From contig NC_079885.1 of assembly GCF_029227915.1 (NCBI RefSeq), positions 310,001 through 374,000 of the forward strand: a stretch of 64,000 bases of DNA, in the 5' to 3' direction. The notes beneath the pieces are model-generated. The model saw only the letters and a program-made list of their open reading frames with translations, was not told the origin of the DNA and ran no database searches. The DNA is from Hydractinia symbiolongicarpus (lineage: Eukaryota; Cnidaria; Hydrozoa; Anthoathecata; Hydractiniidae). Below are positions 24,126-37,160 of the stretch, in pieces. Within the stretch, counting starts at the first letter, position 1, and each line of letters begins with the position of its first letter. The position numbers were made by a program, and so were the translations under genes.

Positions 24126-26557
24126 AGTATACAAAGAAAGTACCCAGGGAGTAAACTCATTTCCCAAACGATTTTTTAAATTATTATTTCACCACTAAAA
24201 CGCATGAGACTTGTAGTTTTCAAGAATGTTTTCATTTTTGATGAGACGCTGAATAAAAGCAGTTTAATCGTCGGCAAACGAAAACCCGAGATTTCCCGTA
24301 AATCCCGGGCTTGGCACGTATAGTCGAATGATACAAAGAAAGTACCCTGTGAGTAAACTCATTTCCAGAACGATTTTTTAAATTATTTTTTCACCACTAA
24401 AACGCATAAGACTTGTAGTTTTTAAAAATGTTTACATTTTTGATGAGACGCTGAATAAAAGTAGTTTAATCGCCGGCAAACGAAAACCCGCGATTTCCCG
24501 TAAATCCCGGCTTGGTCCGTATAGTCAAAAGTATACAAAGAAAGTCCCCAGAGAGTAAACTCATTTCCCGAACGATTTTTTAAATTATTTTTTCACCACT
24601 AAAACGCATGAGACTTGTAGTTTTCAAAAATGTTTTCATTTTTGATGAGACGCTGAATAAAAGCAGTTTAATGGCCGGCAAACGAAAATCCGCGATTTCC
24701 CGTAAATCCCGGACTCGGCCCGTATAGTCAAAAGTATACAAAGAAAGTACCCAGGGAGTAAACTCATTTCCCGAACGATTGTTTAAATTATTTTTTCACC
24801 ACTAAAACGCATGAGACTTGTAGTTTTCAAAAATGTTTTCATTTTTGATGAGACGCTGAATAAAAGAAGTTTAATCGCCGGCAAACAAAAATCCGCGATT
24901 TCCCGTAAATCCCGGGCTTGGCCCGTATAGTCAAAAGTATACAAAGAAAGTACCCAGTGAGTAAACTCATTTCCCGAACGATTTTTTAAATTACTTTTTC
25001 ACCACTAAAACGCATGAGACTTGTAGTTTTTAAAAATGTTTTCATTTTTAAATGAGACGCTGAATAAAAGAAGTTTAATCGCCGGCAAACGAAAACCTGC
25101 GATTTCCCGTAAATCCTGGACTCGTCCCGTATAGTCAAAAGTATACAAAGAAAGTACCCAGGGAGTAAACTCATTTCCCAAACAATTTTTTAAATTATTA
25201 TTTCACCACTAACACGCATGAGACTTGTAGTTTTCAAGAATGTTTTCATTTTGGATAAGACGCTGAATAAAAGCAGTTTAATCGCCGGCAAACGAAAACC
25301 CGCGATTTCCCGTAAATCCCGGGCTTGGCACGTATAGTCAAAAGTATACAAAGAAAGTACCCAGGGAGTAAACTCATTTCCCAAACGATTTTTTAAATTA
25401 TTATTTCACCACTAAAACGCATGAGACTTGTAGTTTTCAAGAATGTTTTCATTTTTGATGAGACGCTGAATAAAAGCAGTTTAATCGTCGGCAAACGAAA
25501 ACCCGAGATTTCCCGTAAATCCCGGGCTTGGCACGTATAGTCGAATGATACAAAGAAAGTACCCTGTGAGTAAACTCATTTCCAGAACGATTTTTTAAAT
25601 TATTTTTTCACCACTAAAACGCATAAGACTTGTAGTTTTTAAAAATGTTTACATTTTTGATGAGACGCTGAATAAAAGTAGTTTAATCGCCGGCAAACGA
25701 AAACCCGCGATTTCCCGTAAATCCCGGCTTGGTCCGTATAGTCAAAAGTATACAAAGAAAGTCCCCAGAGAGTAAACTCATTTCCCGAACGATTTTTTAA
25801 ATTATTTTTTCACCACTAAAACGCATGAGACTTGTAGTTTTCAAAAATGTTTTCATTTTTGATGAGACGCTGAATAAAAGCAGTTTAATGGCCGGCAAAC
25901 GAAAATCCGCGATTTCCCGTAAATCCCGGACTCGGCCCGTATAGTCAAAAGTATACAAAGAAAGTACCCAGGGAGTAAACTCATTTCCCGAACGATTGTT
26001 TAAATTATTTTTTCACCACTAAAACGCATGAGACTTGTAGTTTTCAAAAATGTTTTCATTTTTGATGAGACGCTGAATAAAAGAAGTTTAATCGCCGGCA
26101 AACAAAAATCCGCGATTTCCCGTAAATCCCGGGCTTGGCCCGTATAGTCAAAAGTATACAAAGAAAGTACCCAGTGAGTAAACTCATTTCCCGAACGATT
26201 TTTTAAATTACTTTTTCACCACTAAAACGCATGAGACTTGTAGTTTTTAAAAATGTTTTCATTTTTAAATGAGACGCTGAATAAAAGAAGTTTAATCGCC
26301 GGCAAACGAAAGCCTGCGATTTCCCGTAAATCCTGGACTCGTCCCGTATAGTCAAAAGTATACAAAGAAAGTACCCAGGGAGTAAACTCATTTCCCAAAC
26401 AATTTTTTAAATTATTATTTCACCACTAACACGCATGAGACTTGTAGTTTTCAAGAATGTTTTCATTTTGGATAAGACGCTGAATAAAAGCAGTTTAATC
26501 GCCGGCAAACGAAAACCCGCGATTTCCCGTAAATCCCGGGCTTGGCACGTATAGTCG
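24126..26557 (+). repeat. Six-monomer tandem duplication, 1,217 bp (24126-25342 and 25343-26557)
   Basis: The two units are in direct tandem and nearly identical. Private markers shared at a 1,217 bp offset are AATCGTCGGC, a 1-bp loss that destroys GTATAC (GAATGATAC at 24,326 and 25,543), TTTACATTTTTG, GTCCCCAGAGAG, TTTAATGGCCGGC, CGATTGTTTAAATT and TTGGATAAGACG. The duplicated 1-bp loss is a good sign that the event was recent. The only differences seen are GAAAACCTGCG against GAAAGCCTGCG near 26,311 and the closing tail of each unit. Confidence 0.85.
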
Positions 26558-26762
26558 AATGTATACAAAGAAAGTACCCTGTGAGTAAACTCATTTCCAG
26601 AAGGATTTTTTAAATTATTTTTTCACCACTAAAACGCATTAGACTTGTAGTTTTCAAAAATGTTTTCATTTTTGATGAGACGCTGAATAAAAGTAGTTTA
26701 ATCGCCGGCAAACGAAAACCTGCGATTTCCCGTAAATCCCGGCTTGGTCCGTATAGTCAAAA

Positions 26763-27168
26763 GTATACAAAAAAAGTACCCAGGGAGTAAACTCATTTCC
26801 CGAACGATTTTTTAAACTATTTTTTCAGCACTAAAACGCATGAGACTTGTAGTTTTCAAGAATGTTTTCATTTTTGATGAGACGCTGAATAAAAGCAGTT
26901 TAATCGCCGGCAAACGAAAACCTGCGATTTCCCGTACATCCCGGACTCGGCCCGTATAGTCAAAGGTATACAAAGAAAGTACCCAGGGAGTAAACTCATT
27001 TCCCGAACGATTTTTTAAACTATTTTTTCAGCACTAAAACGCATGAGACTTGTAGTTTTCAAGAATGTTTTCATTTTTGATGAGACGCTGAATAAAAGCA
27101 GTTTAATCGCCGGCAAACGAAAACCTGCGATTTCCCGTACATCCCGGACTCGGCCCGTATAGTCAAAG
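26763..27168 (+). repeat. Adjacent near-identical monomer pair
   Basis: Monomers 26,763-26,965 and 26,966-27,168 share AAACTATTTTTTCAGCAC, TTTCAAGAATG, CCCGTACATCCCGG and a TCAAAGGTATAC end, and differ in what I can see only at AAAAAAAG against AAAGAAAG just after GTATAC. Adjacent monomers in this array usually differ at many sites, so this is a single-monomer tandem duplication of recent origin. Confidence 0.8.
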
Positions 27169-28580
27169 GTATACAAAGAAAGTACCCAGGGAGTAAACTC
27201 ATTTCCAGAACGATTTTTTAAATTATTTTTTTACCACTAAAACGCATGAGATTTGTAGTTTTTAAAAATGTTTTCATTTTTGATGAGACGCTGAATGGAA
27301 GAAGTTTAATCGCCGGCAAACGAAAACCTGCGATTTCCCGTAAATCCTGGACTCGGCCCGTATAGTCAAAAGTATACAAAGAAAGTACCCAGGGAGTAAA
27401 CTCATTTCCCAAACGATTTTTTAAATTATTATTTCACCACTAAAGCCCATGAGAGTTGTAGTTTTTAAAAATGTTTTCATTTTTGATGAGACGCTGAATA
27501 AAAGAAGTTAAATCGCCGGCAAACGAAAACCCGCCATTTCCCGTAAACCCTGGACTCAGCCCGTATAATCAAAAGTATACAAAGAAAGTACCCAGGGAGT
27601 AAACTCATTTCCCGAACGATTTTTTAAATTATTTCTTCAGCACTAAAACGCATGAGACTTGTAGTTTGTAAAAACGTTTCCATTTTTGATAAGACGCTGA
27701 ATAAAAGCAGTTTAATCGCCGGCAAACGAAAACCCGCGATTTCCCGTAAATCCCGGGCTTGGCACGTATAGTCGAATGTATACAACGAAAGTACCCTGTG
27801 AGTAAACTCATTTCCAGAACGATTTTTTAAATTATTTTTTCACCACTAAAACGCATAAGATTTGTAGTTTTTAAAAATGTTTTCATTTTTAAATGAGACG
27901 CTGAATAAAAGAAGTTTAATCGCCGGCAAACGAAAACCCGCGATTTCCCGTAAATCCCGGGCTTGGCCCGTATAGTCAAAAGTATACAAAGAAAGTACCC
28001 AGGGAGTAAACTCATTTCCCGAACGATTTTTTAAATTATTTTTTCATCACTAAAACGCATGAGACTTGTAGTTTTCAAAAATGTTTTCATTTTTGATGAG
28101 ACGCTTAATGAAAGAGGTTTAATCTCCGGCAAACGAAATCCCGCGTTTTCCCGAAAATCCGGGTCTTGGCCCGTATATAGTCGAATGTATACAAAGAAAG
28201 TACCCAGGGAGTAAACTCATTTCCCGAACGATTTTGTAAATTTTTTTTCACCACTAAAACGCATGAGACTTGTAGTTTTCAAAAATATTTTCATTTTTGA
28301 TGAGACGCTGAATAAAAGCAGTTTAACCGCCGGCAAACGAAAACCTGCGATTTCCCTAAATCCCGGACGCGGCCCGTATAGTCAAAAGTATACAAAGAAA
28401 GTACCCAGGCAGTAAACTCATTTCCAGAACGATTTTTTAAATTATTTTTTCACCACTAAAACGCATAAGACTTGTAGTTTTTAAAAATGTTTTCATTTTT
28501 GATGAGACGCTGAATAAAAGAAGTTTAATCGCCGGCAAACGAAAACCCGCGATTTCCCGTAAATCCCGGCTTGGCCCGTA
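27169..28580 (+). repeat. Mixed monomers, including a TA-insertion copy
   Basis: About seven monomers. Features of note are GACGCTGAATGGAAG near 27,290, GTAAAAACGTTTCC near 27,668, an extra-base copy near 27,890, a GCTTAATGAAAGAGG copy near 28,105 whose tail carries CCCGTATATAGTCG (2-bp TA insertion near 28,173), and the shortened TTGTAAATTTTTTTTC copy near 28,233. The last two are the same neighbours found together near 13.1-13.2 kb and 16.5-16.7 kb. Confidence 0.7.
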
Positions 28581-28599
28581 TAGTCAAAAGTATACAAAG

Positions 28600-31320
28600 A
28601 AAGTACCCAGTGAGTAAACTCATTTCCCGAACGATTTTTTAAATTACTTTTTCACCACTAAAACGCATGAGACTTGTAGTTTTTAAAAATGTTTTCATTT
28701 TTAAATGAGACGCTGAATAAAAGAAGTTTAATCGCCGGCAAACGAAAACCTGCGATTTCCCGTAAATCCTGGACTCGGCCCGTATAGTCAAAAGTATGCA
28801 AAGAAAGTACCCAGGGAGTAAACTCATTTCCCAAACGATTTTTTAAATTATTATTTCACCACTAAAACGCATGAGACTTGTAGTTTTTAAGAATGTTTTC
28901 ATTTTTGATGAGACGCTGAATAAATGCAGTTTAATCGCCGGCAAACGAAAACCCGAGATTTCCCGTAAATCCCGGGCTTGGCACGTATAGTCGAATGTAT
29001 ACAAAGAAAGTACCCTGTGAGTAAACTCATTTCCAGAACGATTTTTTAAATTATTTTTTCACCACTAAAACGCATAAGACTTGTATTTTTCAAAAATGTT
29101 TACATTTTTGATGAGACGCTGAATAAAAGTAGTTTAATCGCCGGCAAACGAAAACCCGCGATTTTCCGTAAATCCCGGTTTGGTACGTATATTAAAAAGT
29201 ATACAAAGAAAGTCCCCAGAGAGTAAACTCATTTCCCGAACGATTGTTTAAATTATTTTTTCACCACTAAAACGCATGAGACTTGTAGTTTTCAAAAATG
29301 CTTTCATTTTTGATGAGACGCTGAATAAAAGCAGTTTAATTGCCGGCAAACGAAAATCCGCGATTTCCCGTAAATCCCGGACTCGGCCCGTATAGTCAAA
29401 AGTATACAAAGAAAGTACCCAGGGAGTAAACTCATTTCCCGAACGATTGTTTAAATTATTTTTTCACCACTAAAACGCATGAGACTTGTAGTTTTCAAAA
29501 ATGTTTTCATTTTTGATGAGACGCTGAATAAAAGAAGTTTAATCGCCGGCAAACAAAAATCCGCGATTTCCCGTAAATCCCGGGCTTGGCCCGTATAGTC
29601 AAAAGTATACAAAGAAAGTACCCAGTGAGTAAACTCATTTCCCGAACGATTTTTTAAATTACTTTTTCACCACTAAAACGCATGAGACTTGTAGTTTTTA
29701 AAAATGTTTTCATTTTTAAATGAGACGCTGAATAAAAGAAGTTTAATTGCCGGCAAACGAAAACCTGCGATTTCCCGTAAATCCTGGACTCGTCCCGTAT
29801 AGTCAAAAGTATACAAAGAAAGTACCCAGGGAGTAAACTCATTTCCCAAACAATTTTTTAAATTATTATTTCACCACTAACACGCATGAGACTTGTAGTT
29901 TTCAAGAATGTTTTCATTTTGGATAAGACGCTGAATAAAAGCAGTTTAATCGCCGGCAAACGAAAACCCGCGATTTCCCGTAAATCCCGGACTTGGCACG
30001 TATAGTCGAATGTATACAAAGAAAGTACCCTGTGAGTAAACTCATTTCCAGAACGATTTTTTAAATTATTTTTTCACCACTAAAACGAATGAGACTTGTA
30101 GTTTTTAAAAATGTTTTCATTTTTAAATGAGACGCTGAATAAAAGAAGTTTAATCGCCGGCAAACGAAAACCTGCGATTTCCCGTAAATCCTGGACTCGT
30201 CCCGTATAGTCAAAAGTATACAAAGAAAGTACCCAGGGAGTAAACTCATTTCCCAAACAATTTTTTAAATTATTATTTCACCACTAACACGCATGAGACT
30301 TGTAGTTTTCAAGAATGTTTTCATTTTGGATAAGACGCTGAATAAAAGCAGTTTAATCGCCGGCAAACGAAAACCCGCGATTTCCCGTAAATCCCGGACT
30401 TGGCACGTATAGTCGAATGTATACAAAGAAAGTACCCTGTGAGTAAACTCATTTCCAGAACGATTTTTTAAATTATTTTTTCACCACTAAAACGCATTAG
30501 ACTTGTAGTTTTCAAAAATGTTTTCATTTTTGATGAGACGCTGAATAAAAGTAGTTTAATCGCCGGCAAACGAAAACCCGCGATTTCCCGTAAATCCCGG
30601 CTTGGTCCGTATAGTCAAAAGTATACAAAAAAAGTACCCAGGGAGTAAACTCATTTCCCGAACGATTTTTTAAACTATTTTTTCAGCACTAAAACGCATG
30701 AGACTTGTAGTTTGTAAAAATGTTTTCATTTTTGATGAGACGGTGAATAAAAGAAGTTTAATCACCGGCAAACGAAAACCTGCGATTTCCCGTAAATCCT
30801 GGACTCGGCCCGTATAGTCAAAAGTATACAAAGAAAGTACCCAGGGAGTAAACTCATTTCCCAAATGATTTTTTAAGTTATTATTTCACCACTAAAACGC
30901 ATGAGACTTGTAGTTTTCAAGAATGTTTTCATTTTTGATGAGACGCTGAATAAAAGCAGTTTAATCGCCGGCAAACGAAAACCTGCGATTTCCCGTAAAT
31001 CCCGGACTCGGCCCGTATAGTCAAAGGTATACAAAGAAAGTACCCAGGGAGTAAACTCATTTCCAGAACGATTTTTTAAATTATTTTTTCACCACTAAAA
31101 CGCATGAGACTTGTAGTTTTTAAAAATGTTTTCATTTTTGATGAGACGCTGAATGAAAGAAGTTTAATCGCCGGCAAACGAAAACCCGCCATTTCCCGTA
31201 AACCCTGGACTCAGCCCGTATAATCAAAAGTATACAAAGAAAGTACCCAGGGAGTAAACTCATTTCCCAAACGATTTTTTAAGTTATTATTTCACCACTA
31301 AAACGCATGAGACTTGTAGT
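28600..31320 (+). repeat. First copy of a 15-17-monomer-offset duplication (3,451 then 3,044 bp)
   Basis: Monomers here match 32,050-34,364. The offset is 3,451 bp from 28,600 to about 30,060 and 3,044 bp from about 30,470 to 31,320. The change of 407 bp is two monomers: this copy carries an extra extra-base/TTGGATAAGACG pair (about 29,640-30,453 holds the pair twice, the other copy once). Shared markers include TTTACATTTTTG, an altered TATATT end in place of TATAGTC near 29,188, AATGCTTTCATT, TTTAATTGCCGGC, a GTTTGTAAAAATG copy with GACGGTGAAT, and ATCACCGGC. The match ends inside a monomer near 31,320. Confidence 0.8.
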
Positions 31321-32049
31321 TTTCTAGAATGTTTTCATTTTTGATGAGACGCTGAATAAAAGCAGTTTAATCGCCGGCAAACGAAAACCTGCGATTTCCC
31401 GTAAATCCCGGACTCGGCCCGTATAGTCAAAGGTATACAAAGAAAGTACCCAGGGAGTAAACTCATTTCCAGAACGATTTTTTAAATTATTATTTCACCA
31501 CTAAAGCCCATGAGACTTGTAGTTTTTAAAAATGTTTTCATTTTTGATGAGACGCTGAATAAAAGATGTTAAATCGCCGGCAAACGAAAACCCGCCATTT
31601 CCCGTAAACCCTGGACTCAGCCCGTATAATCAAAAGTATACAAAGAAAGTACCCAGGGAGTAAACTCATTTCCCGAACGATTTTTTAAATTATTTTTTCA
31701 CCACTAAAACGCATAAGACTTGTAGTTTTTAAAAATTTTTTCATTTTTGATGAGACGCTGAATAAAAGAAGTTTAATCGCCGGCAAACGAAAACCCACGA
31801 TTTCCCGTAAATCCCGGGCTTGGCCCGTATAGTCAAAAGTATACAAAGAAAGTACCCAGGGAGTAAACTCATTTCCCGAACGATTTCTTATATTATTTTT
31901 TTACCACTAATCGCATGAGACTCGTAGTTTTCAAAAATATTTTCATATTTGATGGGACGCTGAATAAAAGAAGTTTAATCGCCGGCAAACAAAAATCCGC
32001 GATTTCCCGTAAATCCCGGGCTTGACCCGTATAGTCAAAAGTATACAAA

Positions 32050-34364
32050 GAAAGTACCCAGTGAGTAAACTCATTTCCCGAACGATTTTTTAAATTACTT
32101 TTTCACCACTAAAACGCATGAGACTTGTAGTTTTTAAAAATGTTTTCATTTTTAAATGAGACGCTGAATAAAAGAAGTTTAATCGCCGGCAAACGAAAAC
32201 CTGCGATTTCCCGTAAATCCTGGACTCGGCCCGTATAGTCAAAAGTATACAAAGAAAGTACCCAGGGAGTAAACTCATTTCCCAAACGATTTTTTAAATT
32301 ATTATTTCACCACTAAAACGCATGAGACTTGTAGTTTTCAAGAATGTTTTCATTTTTGATGAGACGCTGAATAAAAGCAGTTTAATCGCCGGCAAACGAA
32401 AACCCGAGATTTCCCGTAAATCCCGGGCTTGGCACGTATAGTCGAATGTATACAAAGAAAGTACCCTGTGAGTAAACTCATTTCCAGAACGATTTTTTAA
32501 ATTATTTTTTCACCACTAAAACGCATAAGACTTGTAGTTTTTAAAAATGTTTACATTTTTGATGAGACGCTGAATAAAAGTAGTTTAATCGCCGGCAAAC
32601 GAAAACCCGCGATTTCCCGTAAATCCCGGCTTGGTCCGTATATTTAAAAGTATACAAAGAAAGTCCCCAGAGAGTAAACTCATTTCCCGAACGATTGTTT
32701 AAATTATTTTTTCACCACTAAAACGCATGAGACTTGTAGTTTTCAAAAATGCTTTCATTTTTGATGAGACGCTGAATAAAAGCAGTTTAATTGCCGGCAA
32801 ACGAAAATCCGCGATTTCCCGTAAATCCCGGACTCGGCCCGTATAGTCAAAAGTATACAAAGAAAGTACCCAGGGAGTAAACTCATTTCCCGAACGATTG
32901 TTTAAATTATTTTTTCACCACTAAAACGCATGAGACTTGTAGTTTTCAAAAATGTTTTCATTTTTGATGAGACGCTGAATAAAAGAAGTTTAATCGCCGG
33001 CAAACAAAAATCCGCGATTTCCCGTAAATCCCGGGCTTGGCCCGTATAGTCAAAAGTATACAAAGAAAGTACCCAGTGAGTAAACTCATTTCCCGAACGA
33101 TTTTTTAAATTACTTTTTCACCACTAAAACGCATGAGACTTGTAGTTTTTAAAAATGTTTTCATTTTTAAATGAGACGCTGAATAAAAGAAGTTTAATCG
33201 CCGGCAAACAAAAACCTGCGATTTCCCGTAAATCCTGGACTCGTCCCGTATAGTCAAAAGTATACAAAGAAAGTACCCAGGGAGTAAACTCATTTCCCAA
33301 ACAATTTTTTAAATTATTATTTCACCACTAACACGCATGAGACTTGTAGTTTTCAAGAATGTTTTCATTTTGGATAAGACGCTGAATAAAAGCAGTTTAA
33401 TCGCCGGCAAACGAAAACCCGCGATTTCCCGTAAATCCCGGACTTGGCACGTATAGTCGAATGTATACAAAGAAAGTACCTTGTGAGTAAACTCATTTCC
33501 AGAACGATTTTTTAAATTATTTTTTCACCACTAAAACGCATTAGACTTGTAGTTTTCAAAAATGTTTTCATTTTTGATGAGACGCTGAATAAAAGTAGTT
33601 TAATCGCCGGCAAACGAAAACCCGCGATTTCCCGTAAATCCCGGCTTGGTCCGTATAGTCAAAAGTATACAAAAAAAGTACCCAGGGAGTAAACTCATTT
33701 CCCGAACGATTTTTTAAACTATTTTTTCAGCACTAAAACGCATGAGACTTGTAGTTTGTAAAAATGTTTTCATTTTTGATGAGACGGTGAATAAAAGAAG
33801 TTTAATCACCGGCAAACGAAAACCTGCGATTTCCCGTAAATCCTGGACTCGGCCCGTATAGTCAAAAGTATACAAAGAAAGTACCCAGGGAGTAAACTCA
33901 TTTCCCAAACGATTTTTTAAGTTATTATTTCACCACTAAAACGCATGAGACTTGTAGTTTTCAAGAATGTTTTCATTTTTGATGAGACGCTGAATAAAAG
34001 CAGTTTAATCGCCGGCAAACGAAAACCTGCGATTTCCCGTAAATCCCGGACTCGGCCCGTATAGTCAAAGGTATACAAAGAAAGTACCCAGGGAGTAAAC
34101 TCATTTCCAGAACGATTTTTTAAATTATTTTTTCACCACTAAAACGCATGAAACTTGTAGTTTTTAAAAATGTTTTCATTTTTGATGAGACGCTGAATGA
34201 AAGAAGTTTAATCGCCGGCAAACGAAAACCCGCCATTTCCCGTAAACCCTGGACTCAGCCCGTATAATCAAAAGTATACAAAGAAAGTACCCAGGGAGTA
34301 AACTCATTTCCCAAACGATTTTTTAAGTTATTATTTCACCACTAAAACGCATGAGACTTGTAGT
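32050..34364 (+). repeat. Second copy of the 3,451/3,044 bp-offset duplication
   Basis: This is the partner of 28,600-31,320 without the extra dimer. Differences from that copy include CAAACAAAAACCTGCG near 33,206, ACCTTGTGAG near 33,478 and CATGAAACTTG near 34,148. It contains the last extra-base (CATTTTTAAATGAG) monomer of the window, at 33,105-33,293. Confidence 0.8.
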
Positions 34365-37160
34365 TTTTAAAAATGTTTTCATTTTTGATGAGACGCTGAA
34401 TAAAAGAAGTTTAATCGCCGGCAAACGAAAACCTGCGATTTCCCGTAAATCCTGGACTCGGCCCGTATAGTCAAAAGTATACAAAGAAAGTACCCAGGGA
34501 GTAAACTCATTTCCCAAACGATTTTTTAAATTATTATTTCACCACTAAAGCCCATGAGACTTGTAGTTTTTAAAAATGTTTTCATTTTTGATTAGACGCT
34601 GAATAAAAGAAGTTTAATCGCCGGCAAACGAAAACCCGCGATTTCCCGTAAATCCTGGACTCGGCCCGTATAGTTAAAAGTATACAAGGAAAGTACCCAG
34701 TGAGTAAACTCATTTCCCGAACGAATTTTTAAATTATTTTTTCACCACTAAAACGTATGAGACTTGTAGTTTTCAAAAATGTTTTCATTTTTGATGAGAC
34801 GCTGAATAAAAGAAGTTTAATCGCCGGCAAACGAAAACCTGCGATTTCCCGTAAATCCCGGACTCGGCCCGTATAGTCAAAAGTATACAAAGAAAGTACC
34901 CAGGGTGTAAACTCATTTCCCGAACGATTTTTTAAATTATTTTTTCACCACTAAAACGCATGAGACTTGTAGTTTTCAAAAATGTTTTCATTTTTGATGA
35001 GACGCTGAATAAAAGAAGTTTAATCGCCGGCAAACGAAAACCTGTGATTTCCCGTAAATCCCGTACTCGGCCCGTATTGTCAAAAGTATACAAAGAAAGT
35101 ATCCAGGGTGTAAACTCATTTCCCGAACGATTTTTTAAACTATTTTTTCAGCACTAAAACGCATGAGACTTGTAGTTTGTAAAAATGTTTTCATTTTTGA
35201 TGAGACGCTGAATAAAAGCAGTTTAATCGCCGGCAAACGAAAACCTGCGATTTCCCGTAAATCCCGGACTCGGCCCGTATAGTCAAAGGTATACAAAGAA
35301 AGTACCCAGGGTGTAAACTCATTTCCAGAACGATTTTTTAAATTATTTTTTCACCACTAAAACGCATGAGACTTGTAGTTTTTAAAAATGTTTTCATTTT
35401 TGATGAGACGCTGAATGAAAGAAGTTTAATCGCCGGCAAACGAAAACCTGCGATTTCCCGTAAATCCTGGACTCGGCCCGTATAGTCAAAAGTATACAAA
35501 GAAAGTACCCAGGGAGTAAACTCATTTCCCAAACGATTTTTTAAATTATTATTTCACCACTAAAGCCCATGAGAGTTGTAGTTTTTAAAAATGTTTTCAT
35601 TTTTGATGAGACGCTGAATAAAAGAAGTTAAATCGCCGGCAAACGAAAACCCGCCATTTCCCGTAAACCCTGGACTCAGCCCGTATAATCAAAAGTATAC
35701 AAAGAAAGTACCCAGGGAGTAAACTCATTTCCCGAACGATTTTTTAAATTATTTTTTCACCACTAAAACGCATGACACTTGTAGTTTTCAAAAATGTTTT
35801 CATTTTTGATGAGACGCTGAATAAAAGAAGTTTAATCGCCGGCAAACGAAAACCCGCCATTTCCCGTAAACCCCAGACTCGGCCCACATAGTCAAAAGTA
35901 TACAAAGAAAGTACCCAGGGAGTAAACTCATTTCCCGAACGATTTTTTAAATTATTTCTTCAGCACTAAAACGCATGAGACTTGTAGTTTGTAAAAATGT
36001 TTTCATTTTTGATGAGACGGTGAATAAAAGAAGTTTAATCACCGGCAAACGAAAACCTGCGATTTCCCGTAAATCCTGGACTAGGCCCGTATAGTCAAAA
36101 GTATACAAAGAAAGTACCCAGGGAGTAAACTCATTTCCCAAACGATTTTTTAAGTTATTATTTCACCACTAAAACGCATGAGACTTGTAGTTTTCAAGAA
36201 TGTTTTCATTTTTGATGAGACTCTGAATAAAAGCAGTTTAATCGCCGGCAAACGAAAACCTGCGATTTCCCGTAAATCCCGGACTCGGCCCGTATAGTCA
36301 AAGGTATACAAAGAAAGTACCCAGGGAGTAAACTCATTTCCAGAACGATTTTTTAAATTATTTTTTCACCACTAAAACGCATGAGACTTGTAGTTTTTAA
36401 AAATGTTTTCATTTTTGATGAGACGCTGAATAAAAGAAGTTTAATCGCCGGCAAACGAAAACCTGCGATTTCCCGTAAATCCTGGACTCGGCCCGTATAG
36501 TCAAAAGTATACAAAGAAAGTACCCAGGGAGTAAACTCATTTCCCAAACGATTTTTTAAATTATTATTTCACCACTAAAGCCCATGAGACTTGTAGTTTT
36601 TAAAAATGTTTTCATTTTTGATGAGACGCTGAATAAAAGAAGTTTAATCGCCGGCAAACGAAAACCCGCGATTTCCCGTAAATCCCGGACTCGGCCCGTA
36701 TAGTTAAAAGTATACAAGGAAAGTACCCAGTGAGTAAACTCATTTCCCGAACGAATTTTGAAATTATTTTTTCACCACTAAAACGTATGAGACTTGTAGT
36801 TTTCAAAAATGTTTTCATTTTTGATGAGACGCTGAATAAAAGAAGTTTAATCGCCGGCAAACGAAAACCTGCGATTTCCCGTAAATCCCGGACTCGGCCC
36901 GTATAGTCAAAAGTATACAAAGAAAGTACCCAGGGTGTAAACTCATTTCCCGAACGATTTTTTAAATTATTTTTTCACCACTAAAACGCATGAGACTTGT
37001 AGTTTTTAAAAATGTTTTCATTTTTGATGAGACGCTGAATAAAAGAAGTTTAATCGCCGTCAAACGAAAACTTGTGATTTCCCGTAAATCCCGTACTCGG
37101 CCCGTATAGTCAAAAGTATACAAAGAAAGTATCCAGGGTGTAAACTCATTTCCCGAACGA
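34323..37160 (+). repeat. Ten-monomer duplication, offset 2,030 bp (34323-35130 and 36353-37160)
   Basis: Four monomers match at 2,030 bp. The series is a CCTGGACTCGG copy, an AAAGCCCATGAG copy ending TAGTTAAAAG, the CAAGGAAAG/CAGTGAG/GAACGAATTTT copy (GTATAC at 34,680 and 36,710), and a GTGATTTCCCG/CCCGTACTCGG copy followed by GTATCCAGGGTG. The intervening 35,130-36,353 holds CAGCAC, TTTCAAGAATG and CCCGCCATTTCC types, including the first CCCGCATAG-like tail (CCCACATAG near 35,884). Confidence 0.75.

Noticed and set aside
34960-35157. Plus-strand 65-codon open frame
   Set aside because: It is one monomer read through by chance, where local substitutions remove stops. The same stretch is closed in neighbouring copies, and it lies wholly inside repeat sequence.
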